Part shown: positions 34,901 through 43,114 of the stretch, piece after piece
Numbering within the stretch: the first letter of the stretch is position 1
How the letters are laid out: each line of letters starts with the position of its first letter
Assembly: GCA_964036045.1 (NCBI GenBank)
Contig: OZ038378.1
Coordinates: 146,223,767-146,287,766 of the forward strand
DNA from: Eutreptiella sp. 'Long Island Sound 2002'
Lineage: Eukaryota > Euglenozoa > Euglenophyceae > Eutreptiales > Eutreptiaceae
Direction of reading: 5' to 3'
Length of the DNA: 64,000 nucleotides
Notes under the pieces: generated by a model
The model's database searches: none
Told to the model about the DNA's origin: nothing
What the model saw: only the letters and a program-made list of their open reading frames with translations
Position numbers and translations under genes: made by a program

Positions 34901-37900
34901 CCAAAACAAAGTGATTACCACACTGCACTGATCATTTCGAGGTATATTTGTTCGGGTAAAAAAGATTGTTCGGCGGGCCTTGGTGGTGGTGGTGGTGGTG
35001 GTGGTGGTGGTGGTGGTGGTTGATCATGCAGCTGGAAGCTGGGGACAAACAGGAGCAATGATGCTACTCAGTGTATGACATTATTATTCAACAGCTCAAC
35101 CACCCAGGAGTGCAAGAAGTTGCCGGGGCCCTGTGACTCCAAGGGGGCTTTCCTGCCAATCAGCTGGTTATCAACATAACCCCTGCCATATCAGGTCCCC
35201 AGAGCAGCGAGGAAACCAATGGCGACAAAACCCCTGCCGCATGAGGGAATACACTGGCACATCAGCAATTGCCAGCAAAATGTGAACATGCATGCCTCTC
35301 AGTCATTCCCTGGGAGGACCAGCGACAGAGTTAGTCTTCCAGTGCGTTTGGCACCAACAGCAATGTGAGGCCCAAGCCTGCGGACATGAGGCAACCGAAG
35401 GCCACAGGGAGAGACAGCTGGGTGCTCAAGGGACGCCCCCCCCCCCCCCCAGCCCCGACACACACCTGATGGGACCTGGAAAGACAAGAGCGAAAGCACA
35501 AGAAAAGCGGTCGGAGCAAACCCCTCAGGAGCTGCAGAGCAGCCCCGAGACGTCTTTCGGTCTGTTGAAGTTGGATGGAGTGCAACAGAGTGCTGGCGTG
35601 CAAGAGTGCCACTCCCTCCTGCCCTCCCCAGACCCAAATAACCAACACCCCCCCCCCCCCCCCACACACACATGTGGCTCAGGCTTTCCTCATCTGTGGC
35701 CTGAATGTGGCTGGTACAACACGTGCCAATTGGTTCCTGGTCCTAAACACTGGAACTAAGGCACGTGGTTCAGCTCGGGGATCCGTGATACGTGTAGCAG
35801 TCCATTTAACTGGTCACATGCGTGCCTCTCCCCACCAAATACCATCATGGTGGCGCCCCAGGGAGGCAGTCCCTGGGCGAAAAGGGGGCGTACCTGTGCC
35901 TGTGTGGTCGCATTGCCCTGTGATCAAGCGGAGGGCATTGCCTGGGGTTGTGGGGTGGGGGCTTGGATTTGCATCTGCTCGACACCAAAAAAACACTGCA
36001 CCCTCTCCCCTCGGCACAAACACCTTTGGGCAAACATTCGGGTGTACGCCATCAGCTTCTTGCACAAGATGTGCAGACTGTTCTTGATGCGCAGGACCAC
36101 AGTCAGAAACTGGACAGTGTGCAGAGGCAGCATCAGGATGTTGCGCAACGAGCACCCATGTGTGGGGAATGCGCAGCCTTGGAAGGGGGAAGGGGGTGTT
36201 CGAGGCAGGGGGCACCAAGTAGTGCGGCACCAAGAGGGGGGGGGCAGAGCTGCCTTGGCATGAGCAAAGGCAAAAACATTTTGGCATGAGTGTGATGTGG
36301 CAGTTGCAAGTGTCACCCATTCCTGTTGCACTGCAATTCCCTTTGCCTAGGGTTCCTGTGCTACAGGCTTCCAATCATGGACAGGTCTGTGCAGTGTGTG
36401 TGGAACGTGGGTGGCAGGGTTCGGGTGGGGTGGGGGGCTAGCGAGGGTTGGTTGATTGCTCTTTTGACCCACGTGCGCAGTTCTGCAGTGCGCTGGTTTT
36501 CCACTCCTGGTTCCCTGTCACTGTCCTGCACATCAGCCTGGGAATGGAAAAATCTGTGAATGGTGCATGTACAATATTCTTGAAGATTAGAGTTTGGTGT
36601 AAATAGCATTCCTTTGGAAGAAGAGGACGCTACATAACCCTTGCTGTCTCGGGTCCCTAGAGCTGGAAAGAATCAAATTCTATTGCCTTCAGCAAGTCCA
36701 CCTCACGGAGAATGCGCCGTGAGCAATGACACCGATCCCCTTAGAGAAAAACCACAAAATACCCCATGAGCGAGCCTATGGGCAGCTTCAACTTGCTTAT
36801 GGGTGTTGGGGGGGACTATTACACCTCAGTGCATTTGAACCCCCCCCCCCCCCCGCCCTTAGAGGCCCCTGTAAGGATCTCACCCCCCCCAATCTAGACA
36901 AAAATTTTCAGTCACCCAATTTTGCCATGACTTCTGCCATGACAACTGGCGCTTTTCGGCCCTGGTGGGCACCACTAGGAGGGCCTAATGTGTGCAGCAT
37001 GGCTCCACATGGCTTGATGCGTACTCCAATTGTCACCAAATGACCCCAAGCTTGGCCCGAAGGGGTTTTGGAGGTCATCCAGCAACGGTGATCTTTCAGC
37101 CAAATGATGCTGGGCTGCAAACAGGTAAGTCCTCACCAGTGAGGCCCTATAAGGGGGGTGGATATTGGATACCTCTAGGTACAACCTTGGACCCCCTAGC
37201 CAATGGCAGGGGGTCCATCCATGTAGCAATTCTCTAGTGCCCAGATCTGGATGGATGCTTAATCGCCAGAATAGGCCAACAAAATCTTGCGCCCCTCCCC
37301 CCCTCTTCCGCTGAAACGCCCATTTCAAAATGGTACTCAGGTACAGGGGGATTGAAGTGTCAAAATTAGAAAATTCATTGGTAGATAATTTTGTCTCCCA
37401 AAATGATGATTCTACAAGGGGGGGGGCGGTGAAACATCCAATATCACGCATTGGGGTATGCTACTCGAACACCCCCCAAAAGGGGGGGCATACAACGCCC
37501 TGCGCTTGATCGAACTACCCTCTTTGAGGTGATTTTAGCTTTAATCTGTTTGTCTCCCCATCCCATTTCACTGCATTTTCACCCTATCCCCATCCCTGTG
37601 TAAGACATCCTCCCCTGTAAGCAATCTAAGATAGGATGCCCCACTTCCCCCCATAGGCAAAAATTGGAGCTGCCCCATCCGAGAATAAGAGTGATGGTAA
37701 TTCTCAGTTTCAACACAGCGTGATGGTATACACAAAAACTCGACACACGTGCAACAAATCACAACAATGGTGTACTCGGTGGACCACATGTGTCATTAGT
37801 TTTTCGATGTCTAACAACACTGGACACTCAATTCAACACAAGATGATAGTCACGGCACAACACTTGAAATGGCAGCTGGACGTGAGTAACGTGATAGTCG

Positions 37901-40900
37901 AGAGATAGTCGCAGCAGGTACACATAGGAACAACACTGCACTGCACGAACAAAGCGTCTACTTTTTGGAATCAGATAATGGAACTCCCACAATTTTCTAA
38001 TCGACATAAGGACTCCCACAATTTTCTAATCGACATAAGGAATCCACAATAAACCAAGAACAGGGAGAACAATCATAGCAGGGGCCTGAAAGCCCAACCA
38101 TCAAGTATCAGACATGCCGTCATGGAATAACCCCAAGGGCTCAGAATACTCATGGACTGTACTTTTCAAAAGCACACAAAAAAGCCAGTGATGGCCATTT
38201 TGACGACAGAGGAACCAACGGCCCAATCCATATCCAATGCATCGAACTCGTGGTGTGAAACATTCCATGAAACTACGACAAATGCCCCAGCAGACACCTG
38301 AGGCACCTCAACCACTTCCTTGGCCTCTAGTGCAGCACGCTTGGGCTCCATCACACCAAGCTGTCTCAGCAACGCATGAAGGCTATTTCCCCAATTGGAC
38401 CCACGTTGATGGTACGGTTCGCCACAGACTTTAAAATAGAGCCCACCTTCCTGGTGTTTCACAAACAACACCCTCCAAAGTGAGAAATTGTGACCCCACA
38501 GTAATGAAGCAAACACAAATTGCAAGGGTCCCATTGGACTGTATAGACAAACTCCATTGGCAGCCACCAGCAGAAAGAGAGAAGGAAGTAGCGGACTCGC
38601 CACTGGTTTCTTGTGCCAACCTGTCTCCTGTCGAGGTGGCCTTTGGCCGAAGCACACAGGCTTGGCACTCGAACGTGCCATCAAGTGGCTTCAGATGGGG
38701 GCTCAACCATTCTTCGCCAATGGCCAAGATGCGTGGACCCCACATGCGAGGCCCAGAGGGTTGTTCAGGGAACCTGTATTTGGACGGTGGTTGTGCTGGT
38801 CTGCCTTCGATGGCCCCCGTCCGCTTTGTGCTGCTGCAGAGGCCCCAGATGGGCGCCTGTGCCTGTGTGGCGGTGTCGCTGGACCATCGGGTTCAGCGAC
38901 CTAGCGGTGGGTCGCCGGGGGAGGGCGGGGTGGGGCGCTCTAGTTGGTGGTTGGGGGGGCCGGAGGGTGGAAGATGTGGGTCTTTGCAACGCAATCAGCG
39001 GAGCCCCATGGCAGGCATCAAAGGGGTAGCAGAGGATGGAGGCAGGACACATTGGCCTTCCTCTTCTTGGTCTGGGGTCAAGGGAAGTAATTGGCACCAC
39101 TGAAAGGGAAGGAGGAGGGGGGCGGAAATCTTGGCGATCTGTACCGGGATTCTGGCATTACAATGGTGCGCATCGACTGTCTACAGTCGCTAAACCAAAA
39201 TGTAGACTCCTTCATGGGTATTGGCACTCGCCAACTCGTAAAAGCTAACTTCAATTGCAGGTAAACAAGTGCACGATGGTCTATCCATTACGGAGGTCAC
39301 CCACCCACCCACTCATGGGCCCCAGCCTCACCCGTGTCCCCATCCGCGGGTCCACCTGAAGGAACAATCTGCATAGAGCTGGAGTATTGGGGACAACAGA
39401 GGCACCTGGAACAACTTATTATACAGCTGCATGACTGCAGGTGGTAGCAGAAGGGACAGCGGCCACTGCATTTCGTAATCCAGGTACACGCTCTTCCAGG
39501 CACCGTAGATCTTCTTCCGAACACTTAATCCTTTTTGTGCAGCCGCATCGTTCTTGGCCCCTTGCAAAAAGCAAAACAGGATGACGACATGCAATACTGT
39601 GAACAAGGGCCATCCCGAAATACCAATAAATTGGGCCGGAATCGGGTATGCATGGACCTCTACAGAGCACCAGTCTACCAACAACTGCTGCTGATTACCA
39701 ATCAACCAGATTCCGGTGATCATGGCGTGCCGTCGCTTGCATCAGTTGCACCGTTACATCCCAAAGGCCCACTGCTGAAGACTTGTTAGCGATGCACCAT
39801 TCACCACTGTGACCGCCAGTTTGTTCGGCGAATTTTCAAAAATGGCGGCCACTCCATCAACATCGCACACACAGCGCGCAGGCACGCCCGCATGTACCAA
39901 AGGATGTATTCCCTGAGGCTATCGTCTGTTGTAGTTGCAGTTTGTTTTGCTTTAATTTGCAGTGGAGTGGCATTTGATTGCTTTTGACATTGAAATTGTG
40001 CAATGCAATGGCCGGCACCAAAATTGGTGGATATGACATCACCGCTGAAGTGTGTGCTCAACAACAGATGTGGTTTGCATCTACAAAGACATCTCAGCAG
40101 CTCTGCTCCACCTTCCCAGATTTCCACAATTGAGGTTTGCTGAGGGTATTGATTTAACTTTGCCAGCAAATAGTGAGTACCACCGTTGACTGCCGACCGG
40201 GAGTGCTTGCCACCCAACACCAAGGGTTCTCATTGGCGAAAAAAACACCACATTTCTAGAAGAATCGTCCCAGAGAAAAATAAGGAAGCCCCAGAAAACA
40301 ACTGCATGTGCTCTGGAATGCACCAGAATGAGGTTTCTGCTTGAGAGCGGGGGATTACGCGCACACCACGGAGGAAAATATTTCCACGGTAATCCATTTG
40401 ACCAGACCTTGGAGGGAATCAGAATGCCTGCATGACCCTCCCGTCTCCTGTCTGAGGGTCCGAGACGTTGGGGGTATCAACATTGCTGCACAACCCCTGC
40501 CATCTTGGGGTCCCCCTTGAGGAAACTCAAAATGTCTACAAAACGGTTGCATATGTGCACTTTCCGAAATTTTGGACATTTGCGTTCGTTTTGCACACGT
40601 GCACCCCCCCCCCCCCAGCACAACTTTACTCCACCTGCCTAACCTGGAACCCATTTACAAAGCTCAAACACCGATCAAAAAATGAGGATCCGCAACACCA
40701 GAGACCCAAAATGCAAAACCATCCAATGTGGCTATTTTCAAAGGGATTGAAAACAAAAGAGGGAGTGGTTAAAACCCCACCATTCGCTTTACTTTTCACA
40801 TCTGCCCTCCACCCTCTGGTTGAGGAGGACAGAAGCCTCGGAATTCAAAGCACCTCCACTCATTTGTTGCCAAAATTGTCCACGAGAAAAGGGAAAAGGC

Positions 40901-41210
40901 CAACCACAAACAAGCTCGGGAAAGCAGGGGCAACAAAACTGTGAGGAAGCATAAGGTCATTGGATACAAGGAAATTGCAAAGGAAAAAAAAACACTCCTA
41001 AACCACCAAAATGCGAAAGCAAGCACCTCCTGGGCCACTGACGGACTGGGGCCTTGTGGCTTCCACAGCCATGCGGTCGTCCAACAGCGTGGCCTTGGGG
41101 TTCGTATCCAACTTGATGGAGACCCTTTCAAAATACAGATCATCGTCAGCGGAAGACATGAGGCATGCAGTGTGCCAGTGCTGCTCCAGCTGGATGAGGG
41201 TCTCCTCGGG
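25806..41210 (-). CDS. TUBGCP4: Gamma-tubulin complex component 4 (GCP4), C-terminal half, eight exons
   Basis: Eight exons, 41210-41027, 39560-39406, 36109-36048, 35592-35466, 33277-33169, 30854-30742, 28738-28665 and 25929-25806, join without a phase conflict into 948 nt (315 residues plus TAG). GCP4 is a gamma-tubulin ring complex subunit whose C-terminal GRIP2 domain binds gamma-tubulin for microtubule nucleation. Family landmarks appear in order: DDDLYFERVS, QWPLSLLLPP, a helix beginning FLTVVLRIK, YYLQVDVLE, CFLDHHVL and the terminal LLLRLDYNGYF. The exact YYLQVDVLE match and the short tail favour GCP4 over GCP2, 3, 5 or 6. About the first 400 residues are missing; no exon for them was found up to the satellite at 42.6 kb. 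The third and fourth exons are the least certain. Confidence 0.85.
26563..26815. repeat. Short inverted repeat, arms about 28 bp
   Basis: GTTGCCACGAAGTGCTTGTG at 26563 onward is mirrored by CACAAGCACTTGGTGGCAAC ending near 26815, with about two mismatches over 28 bp and a loop near 200 bp. It may be a MITE-like relic; no target-site duplication confirmed. Confidence 0.6.
27105..27370 (-). repeat. GTGGTCACAA dispersed repeat, two inverted copies
   Basis: At about 27115-27185 and 27305-27370 the minus strand reads GATCATTATGGGTGGTCAC followed by a (T/A)-rich block and TTTTGGAAA, matching the units at 150-230 and 345-440. Further plus-strand copies are at about 29515-29580 and 30235-30310. Confidence 0.7.
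27768..28090 (+). repeat. Dispersed repeat family 2, copy A, with GGACCC hairpin
   Basis: A GGACCCCC/GGGTCC stem around CATTGG lies at 27768-27794. The block ACCACTAGGAGGGCCTA at about 27921, CCATTGTCACCAAATGA at about 27976 and later words match 36965-37130 in the same order. Confidence 0.65.
28665..28738 (-). CDS. TUBGCP4: GCP4 exon g
   Basis: 74 nt. Acceptor AACTCAG|GAGAAC, donor CCGCAG|GTTCCA in phase 2. Encodes ENAAFHLDQLDMSEV and TTNFDRR; the EN...LxMSE pattern fits my recollection of plant GCP4 between the CFLD and terminal LLRL blocks. Confidence 0.8.
28739..30741 (-). other. GCP4 intron f-g (2,003 bp)
   Basis: Contains two GTGGTCACAA-family fragments (about 29515-29580 and 30235-30310) and a GACGGTC-type G/C hairpin region near 29668-29712. 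Frames on both strands (29010-29519 minus, 29724-30170 minus) match no known family. Confidence 0.65.
30742..30854 (-). CDS. TUBGCP4: GCP4 exon f
   Basis: 113 nt. Acceptor CCTTGCCAG|GGGCTC completes the glycine codon left by the previous exon. Encodes AHEKYIHGLVSACFLDHHV and LEELFMHCISL. Donor AGCCTG|GTCAAC in phase 0. Confidence 0.85.
30928..31164 (-). CDS. Candidate small C-terminally anchored membrane protein, nested in a GCP4 intron
   Basis: A 78-codon frame with a basic, glycine-rich region (PKRGFVANSRPGSG, then TKKA) followed by about 25 hydrophobic residues ending near the stop, the layout of a tail-anchored protein. An alternative start at 31234 with a 40-nt intron (31170-31131) gives about 88 residues in phase, but the other introns here are at least 455 bp. 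The hydrophobic segment comes from a CTC/GTC-rich tract, so it could be a chance frame. It lies between GCP4 exons e and f on the same strand. No family assigned. Confidence 0.25.
   Translation of the reverse strand: MAKLCGVLCLAATHAATPKRGFVANSRPGSGSFAVTTRGNGAGTKKATTLVFVAVLLLVALLVVLLVIHFGVVLPIGL
32633..32945 (+). repeat. Dispersed repeat family 3, copy A
   Basis: Blocks TTATCTGCTTTGGGGCACA, CAACAAGC, ACAGCATCC, a G-run, TTTGCGGAAC, GAAGGCA and AAAATTAATATTTTTTTG follow the same order at about 63640-64000. An extra fragment of the AT-rich half lies at 32321-32400. Confidence 0.75.
33169..33277 (-). CDS. TUBGCP4: GCP4 exon e
   Basis: 109 nt. Acceptor CTGCGGCAG|CGCATG, donor TTTCAAG|GTGGAT in phase 1. 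Encodes RMAHFIDNIAYYLQVDVLE, the most diagnostic GCP4 signature, and continues to EDFQ. Confidence 0.85.
33910..34314 (-). other. Coding-like open frame inside a GCP4 intron, unassigned
   Basis: A 134-codon frame with mixed composition (segments ALAIDSRGLNLWNLDN and CWWEGWVHGEADAIRLG). The opposite strand is also open here, which weakens the case. If real it would be a nested gene or a transposon fragment on the GCP4 strand. No family recognised. Confidence 0.22.
34980..35021 (+). repeat. GGT trinucleotide microsatellite
   Basis: About 13 to 14 uninterrupted GGT units in a GCP4 intron. Confidence 0.95.
35466..35592 (-). CDS. TUBGCP4: GCP4 exon d
   Basis: 127 nt. Acceptor CACGCCAG|CACTCT, donor CCATCAG|GTGTGT, the strongest donor in the gene. 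Encodes SIQLQQTERRLGAALQLL and a variable segment before the next conserved block. Conservation is weak here in the family, so the call rests on phase and position. Confidence 0.5.
36048..36109 (-). CDS. TUBGCP4: GCP4 exon c
   Basis: 62 nt. Acceptor CACTGTCCAG|TTTCTG has a good pyrimidine tract. FLTVVLRIKNSLHIL continues the helix from the preceding LFQ. The donor GGC|GTACAC was chosen because phase 2 fits the next exon. Confidence 0.6.
36965..37216 (+). repeat. Dispersed repeat family 2, copy B, with perfect 9-bp hairpin
   Basis: Shares ACCACTAGGAGGGCCTAA and TTGTCACCAAATGA with 27915-28090. GGACCCCCT (37189-37197) and AGGGGGTCC (37208-37216) form a perfect stem around a CCAATGG loop; its reverse complement resembles the hairpin at 27768-27794. 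Confidence 0.65.
37358..37550 (+). repeat. Dispersed repeat family 1, copy C
   Basis: TTCATTGGTAGAT, TTTTGTCTCCCAAAATGATG, ACATCCAAT, ATTGGGGTATGCTACTCGAA and GAGGTGATTTT correspond block by block to copy B at 23085-23265. Confidence 0.75.
37983..38040 (+). repeat. Perfect 29-bp tandem duplication
   Basis: ACTCCCACAATTTTCTAATC plus CGACATAAGG-type ending (29 bp in all) occurs twice head to tail with no difference. Confidence 0.9.
39406..39560 (-). CDS. TUBGCP4: GCP4 exon b
   Basis: 155 nt. Acceptor after a T-rich tract, TTTGCAAG|GGGCC; donor TTCCAG|GTGCCT in phase 0. Encodes LDYEMQWPLSLLLPPAVMQ and ends in YNKLFQ, the start of the long GRIP2 helix. Confidence 0.85.
41027..41210 (-). CDS. 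TUBGCP4: GCP4 exon a (first visible)
   Basis: 184 nt. Acceptor CCACAG|CCCGAG, donor CAGGAG|GTGCTT in phase 1. Carries DDDLYFERVSIKLD, which corresponds to the pre-WPL strand of GCP4. The acceptor is the most plausible AG but the 5' boundary is not independently confirmed. Confidence 0.7.
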
Positions 41211-42560
41211 CTGTGGTGTGAGTGTGGGCATGCAAAGTGCCTGTGCAAGGCTTGTGCTGGAAGTTATTTCGGGGGGGGAGAGGATTCTGTGAAGGTGAGG
41301 AGGCTGCCATGTAGCACCAGTGTACAGTGCCATACCTCTTGTACAACCTGCTTCTTGCTAGAGGGCAGTTCTGGAGGAGTGTGTGGTTCTAGGTGTGTCT
41401 GTAGGGGGCGTAAAATGAGGACAGGGGTGGGTGGGAGAGGGGGTGTGATCTTGTGAATAAGAGTGGAATGCCTGTTACACTGCTCACAGTTTTCGATCTA
41501 CCCTTCTGGTGTCCATTCCCCCGCCAGTGCTGGTAGGCTTCACCTGCAGTCACAGACCATAATTTTTTTGGAGGGTGCTCTACATCATACATTATGTGGG
41601 CGTTGTAATATGGGCACCAACCTAACATCTTAAACATGAACATTTAGGGTTATGTTACACGTGATGGGACATTTGATGCAATGGCTGATAGTGTGGGTAA
41701 CTTAATTGATATGTCTGCAGCTTCTGTGCCAAAAAGAAAGCCATACCCTAGTGACCTAGATTACAGTCAATATGTTTAATATTTGGCCAAAAATTAACAC
41801 GTCAATCTCAAGTTTCAATTTTTTTAGGGGGGGTTAGGGGGTTTGCCGTGAAAGTTATGACCCCCACGGGTTGCCTTACGGGCTTGGGTGTCATTTCCCC
41901 CCGGGGGTTGGTGGGGGGGTCCTACCCATGTGGTTGTTTCAAAATGTTAAAATGGCTCTCGGCTTTAATTTTTGTTTTTAATTTTTCCATTAATATTTGA
42001 AAAGTTAAAAATTAAAGGGTCGCCGGCATTAATATTAATCTCACAAATATTAACTCATTTCCCCAAATATTAACCCTCCTAACAATGGCACAACGCAACA
42101 TCACATGGTGCTGGAACGCACAGCATAGAAGGTAAAAAATGGCAGGAAAAAGCTGAGCATATTGCTCAGGATATTTGGGGATGCTCAGCATTTATGCTCA
42201 GCAAATGGGACTCATATTGCAGGGTTGATTTGGGAAGTCCCAGCCAAAATTTCTTTCGAGCTCCACCGGCACGGTCGGCTGGGAAGTCCATGGAACATTC
42301 CTACCGATATCGGTTGCGTTTTGGGACCCGATCTGGCGGCCAAAACTTCCGAGCATCTTTTCCGGGGATTTCAAAAACTTCCAGGCGTTTTTCCATTGGT
42401 TTTTTGTACAATGAACTACACCGTTGTTGGTTCCCAAATCCCAGACCTCAGCAAAGAAACACACAAAAAGACAAGCATGACTGTTCACTTAAGCTTGAAA
42501 TGTGAATGTTCAGTGGGCAAGACAACGCCCTGTAAACATGAAAGCCCCGTTCCTCAGCAG
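41211..42560. other. Region between visible GCP4 and the repeat arrays
   Basis: No GCP4 exon or other gene recognised, although the missing 5' half of GCP4 would be expected from here rightwards. An AT-rich part (about 41640-42110) is followed by GCTGAGCAT at 42152 and two ATGCTCAGC copies at 42181 and 42194, which can pair. A minus-strand frame at 42198-42488 is unassigned. Confidence 0.4.
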
Positions 42561-43114
42561 GGTTGGGAGAGGGTTGGGGGAGGGTGGGAGAGGGTTGGCA
42601 GAGGGTTGGAGAGGGTTGGGAGAGGGTGGGAGAGGGTTGGGAGAGGGTGGGAGAGGGTTGGGAGAGGGTGGGAGACGGTTGGGAGAGGGTGGGAGAGGGT
42701 TGGGAGAGTGTTGGGAGAAGGGTGGGAGAGGGTGGTAGAGGGTTGAAAGAGGGTGGGAGAGGGTTGGGAGAGGATTGGGAGCGGGTGGGTGGGGGAGGGT
42801 GGGAGAGGGTTGGGAGAGGGTTGGCAGAGGGTGGGAGAGGGTTGGCAGAGGGTGGGAGAGGGTGGGAGAGGGTTGGGAGAGGGTGGGAGAGGGTTGGGAG
42901 AGGGTGGGAGAGGGTGGGAGAGGGTTGGGAGAGGGTGGGAGAGGGTTGGGAGAGGGTGGGAGAGGGTTGGGAGAGGGTTGGGAGAGGGTGGGAGAGGGTG
43001 GGAGAGGGTTGGGAGAGGGTGGGAGAGGGTTGGGAGGGGGTGGGAGAGGGTGGAAGAGGGTTGGGAGAGGGTGGGAGAGGGTTGGGAGAGGGTGGGAGAG
43101 GGTGGGAGAGGGTT
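42561..43114 (+). repeat. G-rich minisatellite abutting the satellite
   Basis: About 50 units alternating GGGAGAGGGTT and GGGAGAGGGT, all G-rich on the plus strand, with frequent three-G runs suited to G-quadruplexes. The Gly/Glu/Arg/Val frames on plus and the Pro/Ser/Leu frame on minus (42448-43215) are repeat artefacts. It joins the 149-bp satellite without any spacer. Confidence 0.95.

Larger units (their letters stand above)
33278..35465 (-). other. GCP4 intron d-e (2,188 bp)
   Basis: Holds a GGT microsatellite (34980-35021), a G-run at about 33547 and an unassigned coding-like frame at 33910-34314. No assignable exon of GCP4 was found inside. Confidence 0.6.
36110..39405 (-). other. GCP4 intron b-c (3,296 bp)
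   Basis: Contains family 2 copy B with its hairpin (36965-37216), family 1 copy C (37358-37550) and a perfect 29-bp tandem duplication at 37983-38040. A minus-strand frame at 38166-38684 is partly coding-like but unassigned. Confidence 0.6.

Noticed and set aside
36361-36609. Minus-strand segment with good-looking splice sites around ADVQDSDREPGVENQ.
   Set aside because: It lies between GCP4 exons b and c, but the exon b to exon c join is already continuous in phase and in family alignment. It could be an unrelated or chance exon.
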